Of a stretch of DNA of 39,356 nt, positions 26,491-36,540 are shown piece after piece. The translations under genes were made by a program, and so were the position numbers. Every line of letters begins with the position of its first letter. Positions within the stretch are counted from its first letter, which is position 1. The notes under the pieces are model-generated. The model worked only from the letters and a program-made list of their open reading frames with translations, was not told where the DNA came from and did no database searches. The stretch is from Arenicellales bacterium (GTDB lineage Bacteria; Pseudomonadota; Gammaproteobacteria; Arenicellales; Poriferihabitantaceae): contig JAPYNK010000093.1 in assembly GCA_028285825.1 (NCBI GenBank), forward strand, positions 1-39,356. Direction: 5' to 3'.

Positions 26491-28299
26491 ATGCAAAATC
26501 AACCTCCTGCCGAAATCCGAATTCTCGATGACAATCTGGTCAATCAGATCGCGGCGGGGGAAGTGGTCGAACGTCCCTCATCACTACTCAAGGAATTGCT
26601 CGAAAACAGCCTGGATGCCGGTGCCACCGAAATTCGTGTCCACATTGATCGTGGCGGAATAAAGCGCGTTTCCGTCAGCGATAACGGATGCGGCATTCCA
26701 CTCAGCCAGATTCCGCTGGCTGTTTCGCGGCATGCGACCAGCAAACTCAATTCCGCAGACGATCTGTTCAGCCTGACCACGATGGGCTTCAGGGGCGAGG
26801 CTTTGCCGAGTATTGCTGCCGTATCAAGGCTCAGCCTGAAAACCAGGGTGGTACAAGAGGATTTGGGACATGAATATCGTTCTCATGGCGGTACGCCATC
26901 TGGTGAGATCAGGCCCATGGCCCATGCGATTGGTACAACTGTTGAGGTCGAGGATTTATTCTTCAATACTCCGGCTCGACGGAAATTCCTGCGTACTGAA
27001 CAGACTGAGTTCAACCATTGCGATGCCATAGTCCGCAGGATCGCACTGGGCAATCCAGGCGTGGCTATCGATTTCATGCGTGATGGAAAAACCGTATTTC
27101 AGGTTTCCAGAGCCCAGAATGTGGCAATCATGACCCAGCGCCTGATCAAGATTTGCGGTCATCCGTTTACCACTCAATCCATGTATATCGATCATGAGGT
27201 CGATGCCTATGCACTTGAGGGCTGGATTGGCCTGCCGACATTCTCAAGGAGCCAGAGAGACTTGCAGTATTTTTTTGTCAATGGGAGACCGGTTATCGAT
27301 CACCTGGTCTCGCATGCGGTCAAAAGGGCCTACAGCGACGTGCTCTATCACGGGCGACATCCCGCATTTGTACTGTTTCTGAAACTGGATTCAAAACTGG
27401 TCGACGTGAATGTGCATCCGTCCAAGAATGAAGTCCGGTTCCGGGAAAGCCGAGCTGTTTATGACTTTATTTTCAGAATCCTGAACCGGGCCGTTGCAGG
27501 GATTTCGCCAGAGGAAGGAGAGGTCGCGCTGCCTTTGCCGGACACCGCTGGCAGAGCTCAAGCCCGCCCATCGGGCATTTCAGGCGGAACTCAGCAACGC
27601 ATCAGAATGCCAGATCCGGATCAGACTTCTGCGGGTGGCTTGACCGCCAGCATCTGGGATATGGGCTTGAATCAGTCCAGGTCAAGGGACAGGGAGGATG
27701 AGGCTGTGGATATGCCTCCTCTCGGATATGCGATTGCTCAAATCAAGGGGGTCTACATACTTGCTGAAAACAGGGATGGATTGATTATGGTGGATATGCA
27801 TGCTGCACACGAGCGAATAACCTATGAAGCACTCAAGCAGCAACTGGATGCCCGGGATTCGATGCCGGCCCAACCCCTGCTGGTTCCGATCAGGATTGCC
27901 ATGTCCTTCTCGGAGGTTCGCTGTCTGGAATCCCATATAGATGAATTGGGCAGGCTTGGATTTGAACTGGAAGTGTTTGCCCAGGATCAGGTGGTAATCC
28001 GCACGGTCCCGGAATTGCTGAAGAACAGTGACATTGAAGCCATGATTCGGGATACCGCATCCGACCTTCTGGAGCATGGGGGTAGCGATCGCCCGCGAAA
28101 TGAAATTAACGAAGTTCTTTCTTCCATTGCCTGCCACGGCGCAATTCGCGCAAATAGAAAACTGGAAATTCCTGAAATGGATGCATTATTGCGACAGATT
28201 GAGTCAGTTGAACGCTCAGGGCAGTGCAACCATGGCCGCCCAACCTGGATGAGTATTACAATGGCCGATCTTGATAAGTGGTTCATGCGTGGCAGGTAG
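26491..28299 (+). CDS. mutL: DNA mismatch repair protein MutL
   Basis: MutL couples mismatch recognition by MutS to strand incision. The 602-residue protein has the GHKL ATPase motifs (KELLENSLDAG, DNGCGI, TMGFRGEAL) at the N-terminus and a C-terminal dimerisation domain. The latter contains DMHAAHERITYE near residue 435, fitting the DxHA(X)2E(X)4E endonuclease motif, together with CHGAIRA and CNHGRP. MutL proteins with this motif nick DNA themselves, so the organism probably does not rely on MutH. I start at 26491; a TTG seven codons upstream is in frame. miaA follows after seven bases. Confidence 0.95.
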   Translation: MQNQPPAEIRILDDNLVNQIAAGEVVERPSSLLKELLENSLDAGATEIRVHIDRGGIKRVSVSDNGCGIPLSQIPLAVSRHATSKLNSADDLFSLTTMGFRGEALPSIAAVSRLSLKTRVVQEDLGHEYRSHGGTPSGEIRPMAHAIGTTVEVEDLFFNTPARRKFLRTEQTEFNHCDAIVRRIALGNPGVAIDFMRDGKTVFQVSRAQNVAIMTQRLIKICGHPFTTQSMYIDHEVDAYALEGWIGLPTFSRSQRDLQYFFVNGRPVIDHLVSHAVKRAYSDVLYHGRHPAFVLFLKLDSKLVDVNVHPSKNEVRFRESRAVYDFIFRILNRAVAGISPEEGEVALPLPDTAGRAQARPSGISGGTQQRIRMPDPDQTSAGGLTASIWDMGLNQSRSRDREDEAVDMPPLGYAIAQIKGVYILAENRDGLIMVDMHAAHERITYEALKQQLDARDSMPAQPLLVPIRIAMSFSEVRCLESHIDELGRLGFELEVFAQDQVVIRTVPELLKNSDIEAMIRDTASDLLEHGGSDRPRNEINEVLSSIACHGAIRANRKLEIPEMDALLRQIESVERSGQCNHGRPTWMSITMADLDKWFMRGR

Positions 28300-28306
28300 G
28301 CTTTCC

Positions 28307-29281
28307 ATGCCCATTGCGGTATTTCTGATGGGTCCGACAGCAGTCGGCAAGTCATCGGTCGCCGGTCAGCTCTGCAAGCATCTGGATGCGGAGTTGATCA
28401 GTGTGGATTCCGGCCAGGTCTATAGGGGCATGAACATCGGCACGGCAAAGCCGGACCGGGAGTTCCGGCAACGCGTTCCCCATCACCTGATCGATATTCG
28501 CGACATTACCGAGAGCTATTCGGCCGCCGAGTTCAGGGACGATGCCCTGTCGCTCATTGGATCGGTCCTGGCCAGAGGCAGAACACCGCTTCTGGTGGGC
28601 GGCACCATGTTCTATTTTTCGGTATTGGAAAACGGGATATCAAGACTGCCCGGTGCGGATCCAGCGGTACGATCCGAAATTGAGCGGATCGGGAGGGAAA
28701 GGGGTCTGGAATACCTGCACCAACAGCTTGCAGAGGCTGATCCAGTGAGTGCGGAGAAAATCAGGATCCATGATGCCCAGCGGCTCAAGAGAGCACTGGA
28801 GATATTCATGATTAGCGGCCGGTCTCCTTCATCGCTGATGGCAGAATCCCGTCCCCAGGGCATGCAAATTCAATATCAAAAAATCGCCCTGTTTCGTCCT
28901 CGCCCAATTCTGCATGAGCGGATCAAGGAGCGCTTTCTGGAGATGATCGAGAAAGGGCTGGTGCGTGAAGTTGAAACTCTGACCAAAACACTTGATACCC
29001 CTGAAATCCCGCCTTCCATGCGCAGTGTCGGATATCGTCAGGTGATTGACTATCTTAATGGCAGGTCAACCAATGCCGAAATGATCGAAAAGGGCATGGC
29101 GGCGACCCGGCAGCTTGCAAAGCGGCAGTTGACATGGTTGCGCAATCAATCCGGTGTAGCGTGGGTCAATGCCGAGAACCGGAATCCCGAGAGAGCGATT
29201 GCCGGATACCTGAAATCCCTGAATGGTGCTGCTGACGGGACTGGCGCAAGAGCAATCGGCGATAAATCTTCGGCTGCCTAG
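28307..29281 (+). CDS. miaA: tRNA dimethylallyltransferase
   Basis: MiaA adds the isopentenyl group to A37 of tRNAs that read UNN codons. The 324-residue protein has the P-loop MGPTAVGKS, the DSGQVYRGMNIGTAKP substrate loop, VGGTMFYF, and DAQRLKRALEI, all standard. In most gammaproteobacteria hfq follows directly; here it does not. The start at 28307 gives the canonical N-terminus; the frame extends back into mutL. The last 20 residues (after NPERAI) are variable. Confidence 0.95.
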   Translation: MPIAVFLMGPTAVGKSSVAGQLCKHLDAELISVDSGQVYRGMNIGTAKPDREFRQRVPHHLIDIRDITESYSAAEFRDDALSLIGSVLARGRTPLLVGGTMFYFSVLENGISRLPGADPAVRSEIERIGRERGLEYLHQQLAEADPVSAEKIRIHDAQRLKRALEIFMISGRSPSSLMAESRPQGMQIQYQKIALFRPRPILHERIKERFLEMIEKGLVREVETLTKTLDTPEIPPSMRSVGYRQVIDYLNGRSTNAEMIEKGMAATRQLAKRQLTWLRNQSGVAWVNAENRNPERAIAGYLKSLNGAADGTGARAIGDKSSAA

Positions 29282-29310
29282 TCCTGAAGCAGGAGATTCG
29301 GCCGGTCAAG

Positions 29311-29526
29311 TCATCCAATAACGCGGTTGCTTGCATTGTTTGACAGTCGTTCAACAGCCAGTGAAAACAGGGCAGAAGCAGCAGGTGTCAACATTGTGGA
29401 AGCACGCTTGATGACACCGATCCGGTGCCGAATGATCGACTCACGCACCTTAATGCTAGCAAGATCAGATGGCACGCCCCACAAACAGGAAGACATGACT
29501 ATTCCTAGCCCGACCCCGGCTTCGCA
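29311..29526 (-). pseudogene. LysR-type regulator, C-terminal remnant
   Basis: The minus-strand frame reads AGVGLGIVMSSCLWGVPSD... and ends ...TPAASALFSLAVERL..., then stops at 29311-29313. This matches the end of the LysR effector-binding domain: the AGxGLGIxxLP-like turn and the closing SPAAxAF helix. An in-frame stop at 29527-29529 cuts it off, and no helix-turn-helix part exists in the 50 bases before the acyl-CoA synthetase gene. It is therefore a 3' fragment of a regulator, about 70 codons long. It lies directly downstream of the amide cluster in the same direction and may once have been its regulator; that is inference. Confidence 0.6.
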
Positions 29527-29580
29527 TCAATGGCATTACTTGACCCAAGCTTAACAGCGGTCAAGCCACTGCAGCGGATA

Positions 29581-31401
29581 TTATGCCTCGGGCCCAATAT
29601 GGTTTTCCAATTTCAATTCCTTGAGCATAGCCTCCCTCATTTTGTACTTTTGTGCCTTTCCGGTAACCGTCATTGGCAAGTCATTGCGAATTCGTACATA
29701 ACGAGGTACCTTGTAATGGGCAATTTGCCCCTTGCAGAAAGCAATGATATCCTGTTCGCTCAAGCCTTGAGAATCTACCGGAACTACCCACGCACATACT
29801 TCTTCACCCAGATGGTGGTCCGGGACACCGAACACCTGGACATCCTGAATTCCCGGATGCTGGTGGAGATATTCCTCGATTTCCTTTGGATAGATATTTT
29901 CTCCACCACGAATAATCATATCCTTGACGCGACCAACAATGTTGCAATACCCCATATTATCAATAATGGCCAAATCACCCGAATGCATCCAGCCATCAGT
30001 GTCGATTGAAGCCCTGGTTTGTGTGGGATCGTTCCAGTATCCCTTCATGACCGAATAGCCGCGAGTGCATAACTCACCCTGTTGCCCCACTGGTACCGTA
30101 TTGCCCTCGCCATCAATAACGCGACATTCCACATGCGGATGGACCCGGCCGACTTTCGATACCCGCATTTCAATAGGGTCATCCAGATTGCTTTGAAAAG
30201 AAACCGGGCTTGTTTCAGTCATGCCATAGGCAATTGTAACCTCTGTCATGTGCATATCATCGACAACCCGTTTCATGGTTTCAATCGGACAGGGTGCACC
30301 TGCCATAACCCCGGTTCTCAGAGAGGTCAAGTCATACGAATCAAAGTCTTCCAGATTCAGTATTGCATTGAACATGGTGGGTACACCATACAATGCCGTG
30401 CAACCCTCTCTAGCTATCGCACGGACAGTATCTTTTGCTACGAAGCTTTCCGAAGGAAATACCATGGCCGCACCTTTGGTCGCACAGCCAAGGGCTCCCA
30501 TAACCATTCCAAAACAGTGATACAGGGGAACAGGTATGCATAACGTGTCATTTTCCATAAATCCTTGGGCATCCGTGACAAACTTTCCGTTGTTAAGAAT
30601 ATTCCGATGGGAAAGAGTGGCACCTTTCGGCAAACCGGTTGTCCCACTGGTAAACTGGATATTGATTGCATCATCCGGGTTGAGATGGGCACTAATTTCT
30701 TCGAGACGCAAAATATGTGCGGGGCCGGACAAATCCATGATTTCGGAAAATGCATACATTCCAACCGGTATTTCACTCTGATCCTGATTTTGGATGATGA
30801 TCGCATGTTCCAGATTCGACAAACTCGATTTGGAAGATCCGGATGTGAATGCATTCACTTTTAGTTGCAGGAGCATTTCAACATAATTACTGGACTTGAA
30901 TTTCTGGGCCATCACAAGGGCCTTGCATCCCGAGGTTTCCAGTACATGCTTTAGTTCAGATATCCTGTAGGCAGGGTTGATGGTGACCAGAATCACCCCT
31001 GTACGGGCAGTGGCAAATTGAGTTAGCAGCCACTCATAGCGATTCGGTGACCAGATGCCCAGACGATCACCTTTCTTCAGTCCCAGAGCCAGAAATCCTG
31101 CCGCAAGTCGATCAATATCTGTCGCAAACTCCTGCCAGGTTTTCCGGATGTCCTGATCGCAAAACACCACGGCCGTTCGCTTGGAGTGGTTGCGAACAGT
31201 CTCGTTGACCAATTCCGGGATGGATAATTCGAGCAGGGGAGTTGTTGTATCCCCACTGACATGGGACATACCGGCCTGCACGAATTTGCGAATAGATTTT
31301 TGGCTATGGGTCATCGACGAAGAAGACGAACCTACGGGAATGGCTAGATGGTCAATCAGCGGTTTGGAAAGATCAGTAATTGGTTCGCTGAGCTTGGTCA
31401 T
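29581..31401 (-). CDS. AMP-forming acyl-CoA synthetase
   Basis: The enzyme activates a carboxylic acid to its CoA thioester through an acyl-adenylate. The 606-residue protein has the adenylation motifs in order: P-loop [11 protein letters not shown] (250-260), YHCFGM (294-299), YGMTETSP (392-399), HSGDLA (473-478), [20 protein letters not shown] (491-510) and the C-terminal lysine in TVTGKAQK (578-585). It resembles medium-chain or fatty acyl-CoA synthetases of the ACSF2/cyclohexanecarboxylate ligase kind; the acid cannot be predicted. The N-terminus is 40-odd residues longer than usual. M45 (31269) begins [16 protein letters not shown], close to the usual family start, so the true start may be there. 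It follows the ATPase-amidase gene by seven bases if it starts at 31401, which suggests it consumes the amidase product. Confidence 0.9.
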   Translation of the reverse strand: MTKLSEPITDLSKPLIDHLAIPVGSSSSSMTHSQKSIRKFVQAGMSHVSGDTTTPLLELSIPELVNETVRNHSKRTAVVFCDQDIRKTWQEFATDIDRLAAGFLALGLKKGDRLGIWSPNRYEWLLTQFATARTGVILVTINPAYRISELKHVLETSGCKALVMAQKFKSSNYVEMLLQLKVNAFTSGSSKSSLSNLEHAIIIQNQDQSEIPVGMYAFSEIMDLSGPAHILRLEEISAHLNPDDAINIQFTSGTTGLPKGATLSHRNILNNGKFVTDAQGFMENDTLCIPVPLYHCFGMVMGALGCATKGAAMVFPSESFVAKDTVRAIAREGCTALYGVPTMFNAILNLEDFDSYDLTSLRTGVMAGAPCPIETMKRVVDDMHMTEVTIAYGMTETSPVSFQSNLDDPIEMRVSKVGRVHPHVECRVIDGEGNTVPVGQQGELCTRGYSVMKGYWNDPTQTRASIDTDGWMHSGDLAIIDNMGYCNIVGRVKDMIIRGGENIYPKEIEEYLHQHPGIQDVQVFGVPDHHLGEEVCAWVVPVDSQGLSEQDIIAFCKGQIAHYKVPRYVRIRNDLPMTVTGKAQKYKMREAMLKELKLENHIGPEA

Positions 31402-31408
31402 TGGGCAA

Positions 31409-33730
31409 TCAAAGATCCTGCCAGTTGGATGACTGTTCGAATTCGTATGCGGCCCGGTAAATTGTTGACTCATCCAGATGTTTGCCGACCAGCATCATGC
31501 CGACCGGTAGTCCGTCCCGGAGTGCACATGGAATACTCATCGCAGGATGCCCTGTGCAATTAAACGGCGCGGTATTGACAATCATTTCAAATGCTCTCTG
31601 AATATACAGCGATAGCGGTGCATCGGGCGGCGGCAGGGGGGTAGCCTTCATTTGGATCGTTGGCATGACCAAAAGATCAAATTGCTGAAAAGCATCGTCA
31701 TAGGCATGGCGCAGTCTACGCGAGAGATTTTGTGATTTCCCATAGTACCGGCCCCTATGATGCTTGATAAAATACTCGCCAATCATCATGCAAATCTTGA
31801 GGCTCGCAGACAATTCATCAGCCCGGTTCCGCCAGTTGGCATAGTGGTCAATCAAGCCAGTTAGATACAATCCGCGGTAATTCGTTCCGAAGGCATTGCC
31901 ATGCATCATTAAATCGGTGAGTCCCTCAAGTGCGATAGGTGTCCATATTGCGGCACCTTGTCGATGCATGGGAATCGACACTTCATCAATTGCTGCACCC
32001 ATTGAGCACAGTAAATTTATCGCTGAGCGTACAGCCTCGTCAACGTCCGATTCACTGTTTGGCCACCCAAATCCTTCAGCGACTACGCCAATCCTCAATC
32101 CAGCAATGCCCTGTAGCAATTCCTTGCTGTAGACATGGGTTTTCGTATTGTACTGACGGGGGTCGAGACCGTCATCATAACCTGCGATAGCTTCGAGTAA
32201 CAATGCGTTGTCACATACGGTTCGGGTCATGGGTCCGACATGATCGATGGTAGTCTCAATCGCCATAACACCGGTGTATGGCACCAGACCATGGGTCGGT
32301 TTCATTCCATAGCAGCCCGACCATGAAGATGGGATTCTGATTGAGCCTCCCTGATCCCCGCCGATTGCCATGGACACCTCTCCTGAACCGACCAGAGCGC
32401 CACAACCTGATGAAGAACCACCAGAAGAATGAGTGGTACGCCAAGGGTTCTTCACTGGACCACCGGCACTGGTATGACTACCTCCGGACAGACAGAGATA
32501 CTCGCAATGCGCTTTTCCGATTATTCTTGCTCCAGCATCCAGAGTGCGGGTAACAATTGATGCATCAACATCTGGTACGTATCCATCCAGAATTGAGGAA
32601 CCATTCATCATACGAACGCCGGACAGACATATCGTATCCTTCAAAACAATATTCTTGCCTTTGAGTGGCCCATCTGCGGCTCCTGGGATATCGCATTTCA
32701 CGTACCAGGCATTCAGCGGGTTCTCGGATTCTGCTGGCACATATCCACCAGCTCTCGGGTATTTCACCACGGGTAATTCATCTGGCATCGCATTTACAAC
32801 GTCATAGGCGTCAATCGTGGATTGAGCCAGATCTAGATATTCAGACAGGGCGTTTCGGTCGATATGAAAATGCAGGTCCGAGGAAATCTTTTCCATTTGA
32901 TCAATTGTGGGTCTTGTTACTGCCATTTGTTTCTCTGGAATTGGTGCGGCCTTGACATCGATTGATACATCGGGATCATGGTTGGTTGTGGGTATTGAAG
33001 TATCGGACTGCAGGGGAGTCGGTTTTGATGGTTGGGCAATACCCGAAGAGGACCGTTGCTGATCTGTCACCCGGCCGTTTTCAATATGAAGGACACGGTC
33101 CGCGAGCACATTCAGGAAATCGATATTTTGTTCTACCATCAAGATGGTTAAGCCGGAATTTCTTGCGATTGAGGAGAGCTCGCTGGCAATTTCCATGACA
33201 ATGGAAGGTTGAATTCCTTCTGTGGGCTCATCCAGCAGCAACATGACTGGATCTGCTGTGAGAGCACGAGCAAGCGCCAGTACTTGTTGCTCTCCACCGC
33301 TTAAGGTACCCCCTGCTTGCTTTATCAGTGATTCCAGAATCGGAAAGCGCGTAATTGCGCCTTCTAGGGCTGACCATTCATCCTTGTCCCGAGTGTCAGG
33401 GTTAAATGCAATGCCAACGTTGTCTGCGACATTTAAACTCGGAAAAATTCCCCGTCCTTGAGGAAGATATCCGATTCCCAGCCTTGCACGTTTCCATGTT
33501 GGCAGATGAGTGATGTCCTCACCGTCGAATTCGATGCTCCCCGAGAGTGGATGAATTAATCCAATCAGGGTGCGGAGCAGTGTCGACTTGCCCATGCCGT
33601 TGTGGCCGAACAGGCCAACACACTCACCTTCACTGACCTGCAGGTCGACGTCCCGGAGCACTGAAATTCCAGAGTAACCCGCACTCAGATTTCTAACGTT
33701 CAGTAAGTCGAGTGGAGCACCGTCTTTCAT
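31409..33730 (-). CDS. Fusion of LivF-type ABC ATPase and amidase-signature hydrolase
   Basis: One frame of 773 residues carries two full domains. Residues 7-225 are a LivF/UrtE-type ABC ATPase: Walker [10 protein letters not shown] (42-50), Q-loop LPQGRG, signature LSGGEQQ (143-149), Walker [12 protein letters not shown] (162-172). A linker rich in Ser, Pro and Thr follows (about 226-268). Residues 269-773 are an amidase-signature enzyme with the Ser-cisSer-Lys triad: K364 (VLKDT), the GGSSSG segment (437-442) and nucleophile S463 in [10 protein letters not shown]. The nearest amidases I recall are those beside nitrile hydratases, for example in Rhodococcus. Such enzymes turn R-CO-NH2 into acid and ammonia. 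M269 (codon at 32926) could be an internal start giving free amidase; only a weak GAG precedes it. The start overlaps the LivG-type stop by four bases. No stop or shift separates the domains. Confidence 0.9.
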   Translation of the reverse strand: MKDGAPLDLLNVRNLSAGYSGISVLRDVDLQVSEGECVGLFGHNGMGKSTLLRTLIGLIHPLSGSIEFDGEDITHLPTWKRARLGIGYLPQGRGIFPSLNVADNVGIAFNPDTRDKDEWSALEGAITRFPILESLIKQAGGTLSGGEQQVLALARALTADPVMLLLDEPTEGIQPSIVMEIASELSSIARNSGLTILMVEQNIDFLNVLADRVLHIENGRVTDQQRSSSGIAQPSKPTPLQSDTSIPTTNHDPDVSIDVKAAPIPEKQMAVTRPTIDQMEKISSDLHFHIDRNALSEYLDLAQSTIDAYDVVNAMPDELPVVKYPRAGGYVPAESENPLNAWYVKCDIPGAADGPLKGKNIVLKDTICLSGVRMMNGSSILDGYVPDVDASIVTRTLDAGARIIGKAHCEYLCLSGGSHTSAGGPVKNPWRTTHSSGGSSSGCGALVGSGEVSMAIGGDQGGSIRIPSSWSGCYGMKPTHGLVPYTGVMAIETTIDHVGPMTRTVCDNALLLEAIAGYDDGLDPRQYNTKTHVYSKELLQGIAGLRIGVVAEGFGWPNSESDVDEAVRSAINLLCSMGAAIDEVSIPMHRQGAAIWTPIALEGLTDLMMHGNAFGTNYRGLYLTGLIDHYANWRNRADELSASLKICMMIGEYFIKHHRGRYYGKSQNLSRRLRHAYDDAFQQFDLLVMPTIQMKATPLPPPDAPLSLYIQRAFEMIVNTAPFNCTGHPAMSIPCALRDGLPVGMMLVGKHLDESTIYRAAYEFEQSSNWQDL

Positions 33731-34452
33731 GCGGTTGCCTCTTTGCCAAGATACACTTCCTGAACTTTCGCATCATTGAACACAAAGTCTGGATCTCCCG
33801 AGATCAGGATTCGTCCTTTATGAAGGACACTGACCTGTTTGGCAACCATGCGTACAAATTTCATGTTGTGTTCAACCACCAGCAATGACATCTGCGAGGG
33901 TAGGGTACGCAATAGCTTTGCAAAATCTATAACCTCTTCCTCCGACAGACCGGCTGCCGGTTCATCAAGAAGCATGATGGAAGGTTTTGCAATCAAGGCT
34001 GTTGCAAACTCAACCAGCTGTCTTCTGCCATGCGCCATGGTGTTAACGATGGTCTCAGAATCTTTTCCAATACCGATATCTTCCATGATTGGTTCGATAA
34101 TTTTCCGGCAGCTTTGACGGAGATACTTTCGTCTGGCAACAATCCAGAGATTTTCATAAACCGACAGCCCTTCCAGCAGGCTTGGTACTTGCGTTTTGAC
34201 GCTGATTCCCCGTCGTGATACGAGATGCGGCGGCAAATGAGTTATTTCATTACCCTTGACCCAGATTCTGCCGGACATGGGACGGACCAGGCCGGCGATG
34301 GCCTTGAACAAGGTGCTTTTTCCAGCTCCGTTGGGTCCAATCAAACAGCGCAGCTCGTTTCTGTTGAGGATAAAGTCGACGCCGTCAACAGCAGCCACGC
34401 CGCCAAACTTGACAACCAGATCCTCAACTTGAAGTACGGCGAGATTTGACAC
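33727..34452 (-). CDS. LivG-type ABC transporter ATP-binding protein
   Basis: A 241-residue ATPase that would pair with the ATPase half of the downstream fusion to drive import through the two permeases. It has Walker A GPNGAGKST, Walker B IMLLDEPAAGLSEEE, the switch VVEHNMKFV, and the LivG-type C-terminal extension. The signature motif is unusual: NTMAHGRRQ replaces the LSxGQ found in most members. Its stop overlaps the start of the fusion gene (ATGA), and it lies 12 bases after the LivM-type gene, so it is in the same operon. Confidence 0.9.
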   Translation of the reverse strand: MSNLAVLQVEDLVVKFGGVAAVDGVDFILNRNELRCLIGPNGAGKSTLFKAIAGLVRPMSGRIWVKGNEITHLPPHLVSRRGISVKTQVPSLLEGLSVYENLWIVARRKYLRQSCRKIIEPIMEDIGIGKDSETIVNTMAHGRRQLVEFATALIAKPSIMLLDEPAAGLSEEEVIDFAKLLRTLPSQMSLLVVEHNMKFVRMVAKQVSVLHKGRILISGDPDFVFNDAKVQEVYLGKEATA

Positions 34453-34464
34453 TGGAATAACCTG

Positions 34465-35502
34465 TCAACTTCGCCTGGCGTTCATGGTTCGATTTGAATG
34501 GGTCTTCCATTTTTTGACCGCGGTCCTACTCATGAATCTTGATTGCGCGGCAGCACCGGCAATGCCGTTAGGAAACCAAATTACCACAAGGATCAAGAGA
34601 ACGCCGAGTAGGAAATAATTATCCACAACACTCTGGTATCCGAGTAGCAGTTTCAGAAATACCAGCAAGATGGCACCGATGATCGGGCCGATTAGTGTAC
34701 CGATCCCACCCACAATAGTCCATATGATGATTTCTGCAGATTGGGTCAGGCTGAACAGATTTGGCGTCACAATACCGGCCCAATTTGCATACAACACGCC
34801 CGCCATTCCTGCGAGACCGCCGCCAATAGCGAAGGAAATGGTCTTGTGTAGTCGAGTGTCATAACCGGCAAACTCGACCTTTCTTTCATTTTCACGTATT
34901 GCGATCATCACACGTCCGAAATGGGTTCTCAACAACCAGCGGCAAAAAATCCAGGCCATGATGAGGATGCCAAAGCAAATGTAGAAGAACAGTATATCAG
35001 GCATGAACAGTAAATCACTCCAGGGCAGTTTCAGCACTTCGAAACCTGGAATGCCATTGAATCCTCCAAGTCTGGCAGATCCAATTTGATATTCAGGACC
35101 GGCGGTTGCATTCATGAACCGATTCAGAATGAGGGTAAAGACCAATGTGACAATTGCGAGATAAACATCCCCCAGTCTTCCGTAAAACATGACCAGGCCG
35201 AGACATGCCGCAACGATCATCGTGCAGCAGATTGCCAGTATCAGGGAAGTCCAGGGCAGTGACAGATTAGTTACCAGAATCACATAGGAATAGGCTCCGA
35301 TGCCGAAAAAAGCGCCTTGCCCAAAACACAAAATACCACCGTACCCCCAGATTAAGCCAAGACTCAAAGCCAGTAGAGCGAAAATCGACAGCTGTGCAAG
35401 TGCAAATGGCTGCAGAATCGCCGGTGCAATCACAATCACGGGAATTGCCGTCAGCAATGGGGCCAGCATGCTCCTGGTGAAATTGTTTTGACCGAAAGTC
35501 AT
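34465..35502 (-). CDS. LivM-type ABC transporter permease
   Basis: One of two membrane subunits of a branched-chain amino acid/urea/amide-type importer. The 345-residue protein has eight to ten hydrophobic segments and the family motif GYGGILCFGQGAFFGIGAYSY; the coupling loop REN-ERKVEFAGYDTRLHKT faces the ATPases. In branched-chain amino acid and urea systems this subunit is named LivM or UrtC. Its start overlaps the LivH-type stop by four bases. The C-terminal tail (about 20 residues) is basic. Confidence 0.9.
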   Translation of the reverse strand: MTFGQNNFTRSMLAPLLTAIPVIVIAPAILQPFALAQLSIFALLALSLGLIWGYGGILCFGQGAFFGIGAYSYVILVTNLSLPWTSLILAICCTMIVAACLGLVMFYGRLGDVYLAIVTLVFTLILNRFMNATAGPEYQIGSARLGGFNGIPGFEVLKLPWSDLLFMPDILFFYICFGILIMAWIFCRWLLRTHFGRVMIAIRENERKVEFAGYDTRLHKTISFAIGGGLAGMAGVLYANWAGIVTPNLFSLTQSAEIIIWTIVGGIGTLIGPIIGAILLVFLKLLLGYQSVVDNYFLLGVLLILVVIWFPNGIAGAAAQSRFMSRTAVKKWKTHSNRTMNARRS

Positions 35503-36374
35503 CGGTTACGTTGTTGCCACAGGCTGGATATTCCAGTTGGGAAAATACGCAGAATCACGAGTGCGGCAACCAGCAAGGCAACACCGCCGGATGCAGAACT
35601 GAAAATGAATGAAGTGATTGAAGATACCGAGCCCAGAATGCCGGCACTTGCCAGTGTGCCCATTACCGAACCGGTTCCCCCGGTAATAACCGTGATGAAG
35701 GCATCTGCTATCCAGGTACTTCCGCTGTAGGGCGAGATTCCTGTTGTAGGCGCCAAGATACCGCCGGCCAATCCGGCCAGCATGCCGCCGGCGACAAAGG
35801 TCCACATGTACACCTGGTTAATTGGATATCCGAAAGCCTCGACCATTTCTCGATTTTCCATTGCTGCACGAGCGACTCGTCCGTAATTTGAGCCAAACAG
35901 GGCGAGGGCAATTCCGGTCGCTACAACAATCGTAACTCCAATAACAAAAAGACTGTACACACTTGCCTGATAAGTGCCGATCGAAAAAGATCCTGCCTGA
36001 GCCGAGACACCTTCGGTTGTGGTCCCAAAAATCATGGTCATCGCTCCAGCCATGGCGAGGCTTAATCCCCAGGTTGCGAGCATCGTATAAACCAGTCTGC
36101 CATACATAAACCGAATGAGAAAACGTTCAACAATCAAGCTCCATAGGCCAACCACCAGCGGAGAAACAACAAGCATGGATACCCACAAGTTGACACCCAT
36201 TTTGGTAGCAAGGATTGTTGCGTAGGCACCTAGCGTCAGAAATTCTCCATGAGCCAGATTGATGACACGCATCATTCCGAATATCAACGCGAGTCCGAAA
36301 GAAATCAGTGCCAGCAATGTCGTGGCATACAGTATCTGCAGGATGAATATGACTGTGATATCCACTTCAAGCAA
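35499..36374 (-). CDS. LivH-type ABC transporter permease
   Basis: The partner membrane subunit, 291 residues, with about eight membrane segments, FGMMRVINLAHGEFLTLGAY near the N-terminus and the coupling loop SNYGRVARAAMENREMVEAFGY that contacts an ATPase. In related systems it is LivH or UrtB. It overlaps the next permease by four bases. It is separated from the binding protein gene by about 156 bases that hold a stem-loop at 36513-36540, so its level may be set below that of the binding protein. Confidence 0.9.
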   Translation of the reverse strand: MLEVDITVIFILQILYATTLLALISFGLALIFGMMRVINLAHGEFLTLGAYATILATKMGVNLWVSMLVVSPLVVGLWSLIVERFLIRFMYGRLVYTMLATWGLSLAMAGAMTMIFGTTTEGVSAQAGSFSIGTYQASVYSLFVIGVTIVVATGIALALFGSNYGRVARAAMENREMVEAFGYPINQVYMWTFVAGGMLAGLAGGILAPTTGISPYSGSTWIADAFITVITGGTGSVMGTLASAGILGSVSSITSFIFSSASGGVALLVAALVILRIFPTGISSLWQQRNR

Positions 36375-36512
36375 TCAGAAAGTGTACATCTGCTCCTTTA
36401 TTTCAAGAGATAGGGTGCAAACAGAGTGAGCTGAGGCTGTGTCCCAACAGCAAACTTGAAGCAATGTCTCATCTCACAAAGAGAGGCAAGTAATGTTACC
36501 AACCTCGGAAAC

Positions 36513-36540
36513 AACCCTGTCCGGGATTATCTACAGGGTT
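36513..36540 (-). promoter_or_regulatory. Stem-loop at the 3' end of the binding protein gene
   Basis: AACCCTGT (36513-36520) and ACAGGGTT (36533-36540) are perfect inverted repeats with a 12-base loop. The structure spans the stop codon of the binding protein gene. No long U-run follows on the minus strand, so partial termination or RNA stabilisation is more likely than full termination. That would give more binding protein than permease, as in many ABC operons. Confidence 0.4.

Noticed and set aside
26303..29281. Many additional frames of 60-150 codons antisense or out of phase within mutL, miaA and other genes
   Set aside because: They overlap well-identified genes completely, have no ribosome-binding sites or recognisable motifs, and are shadows.
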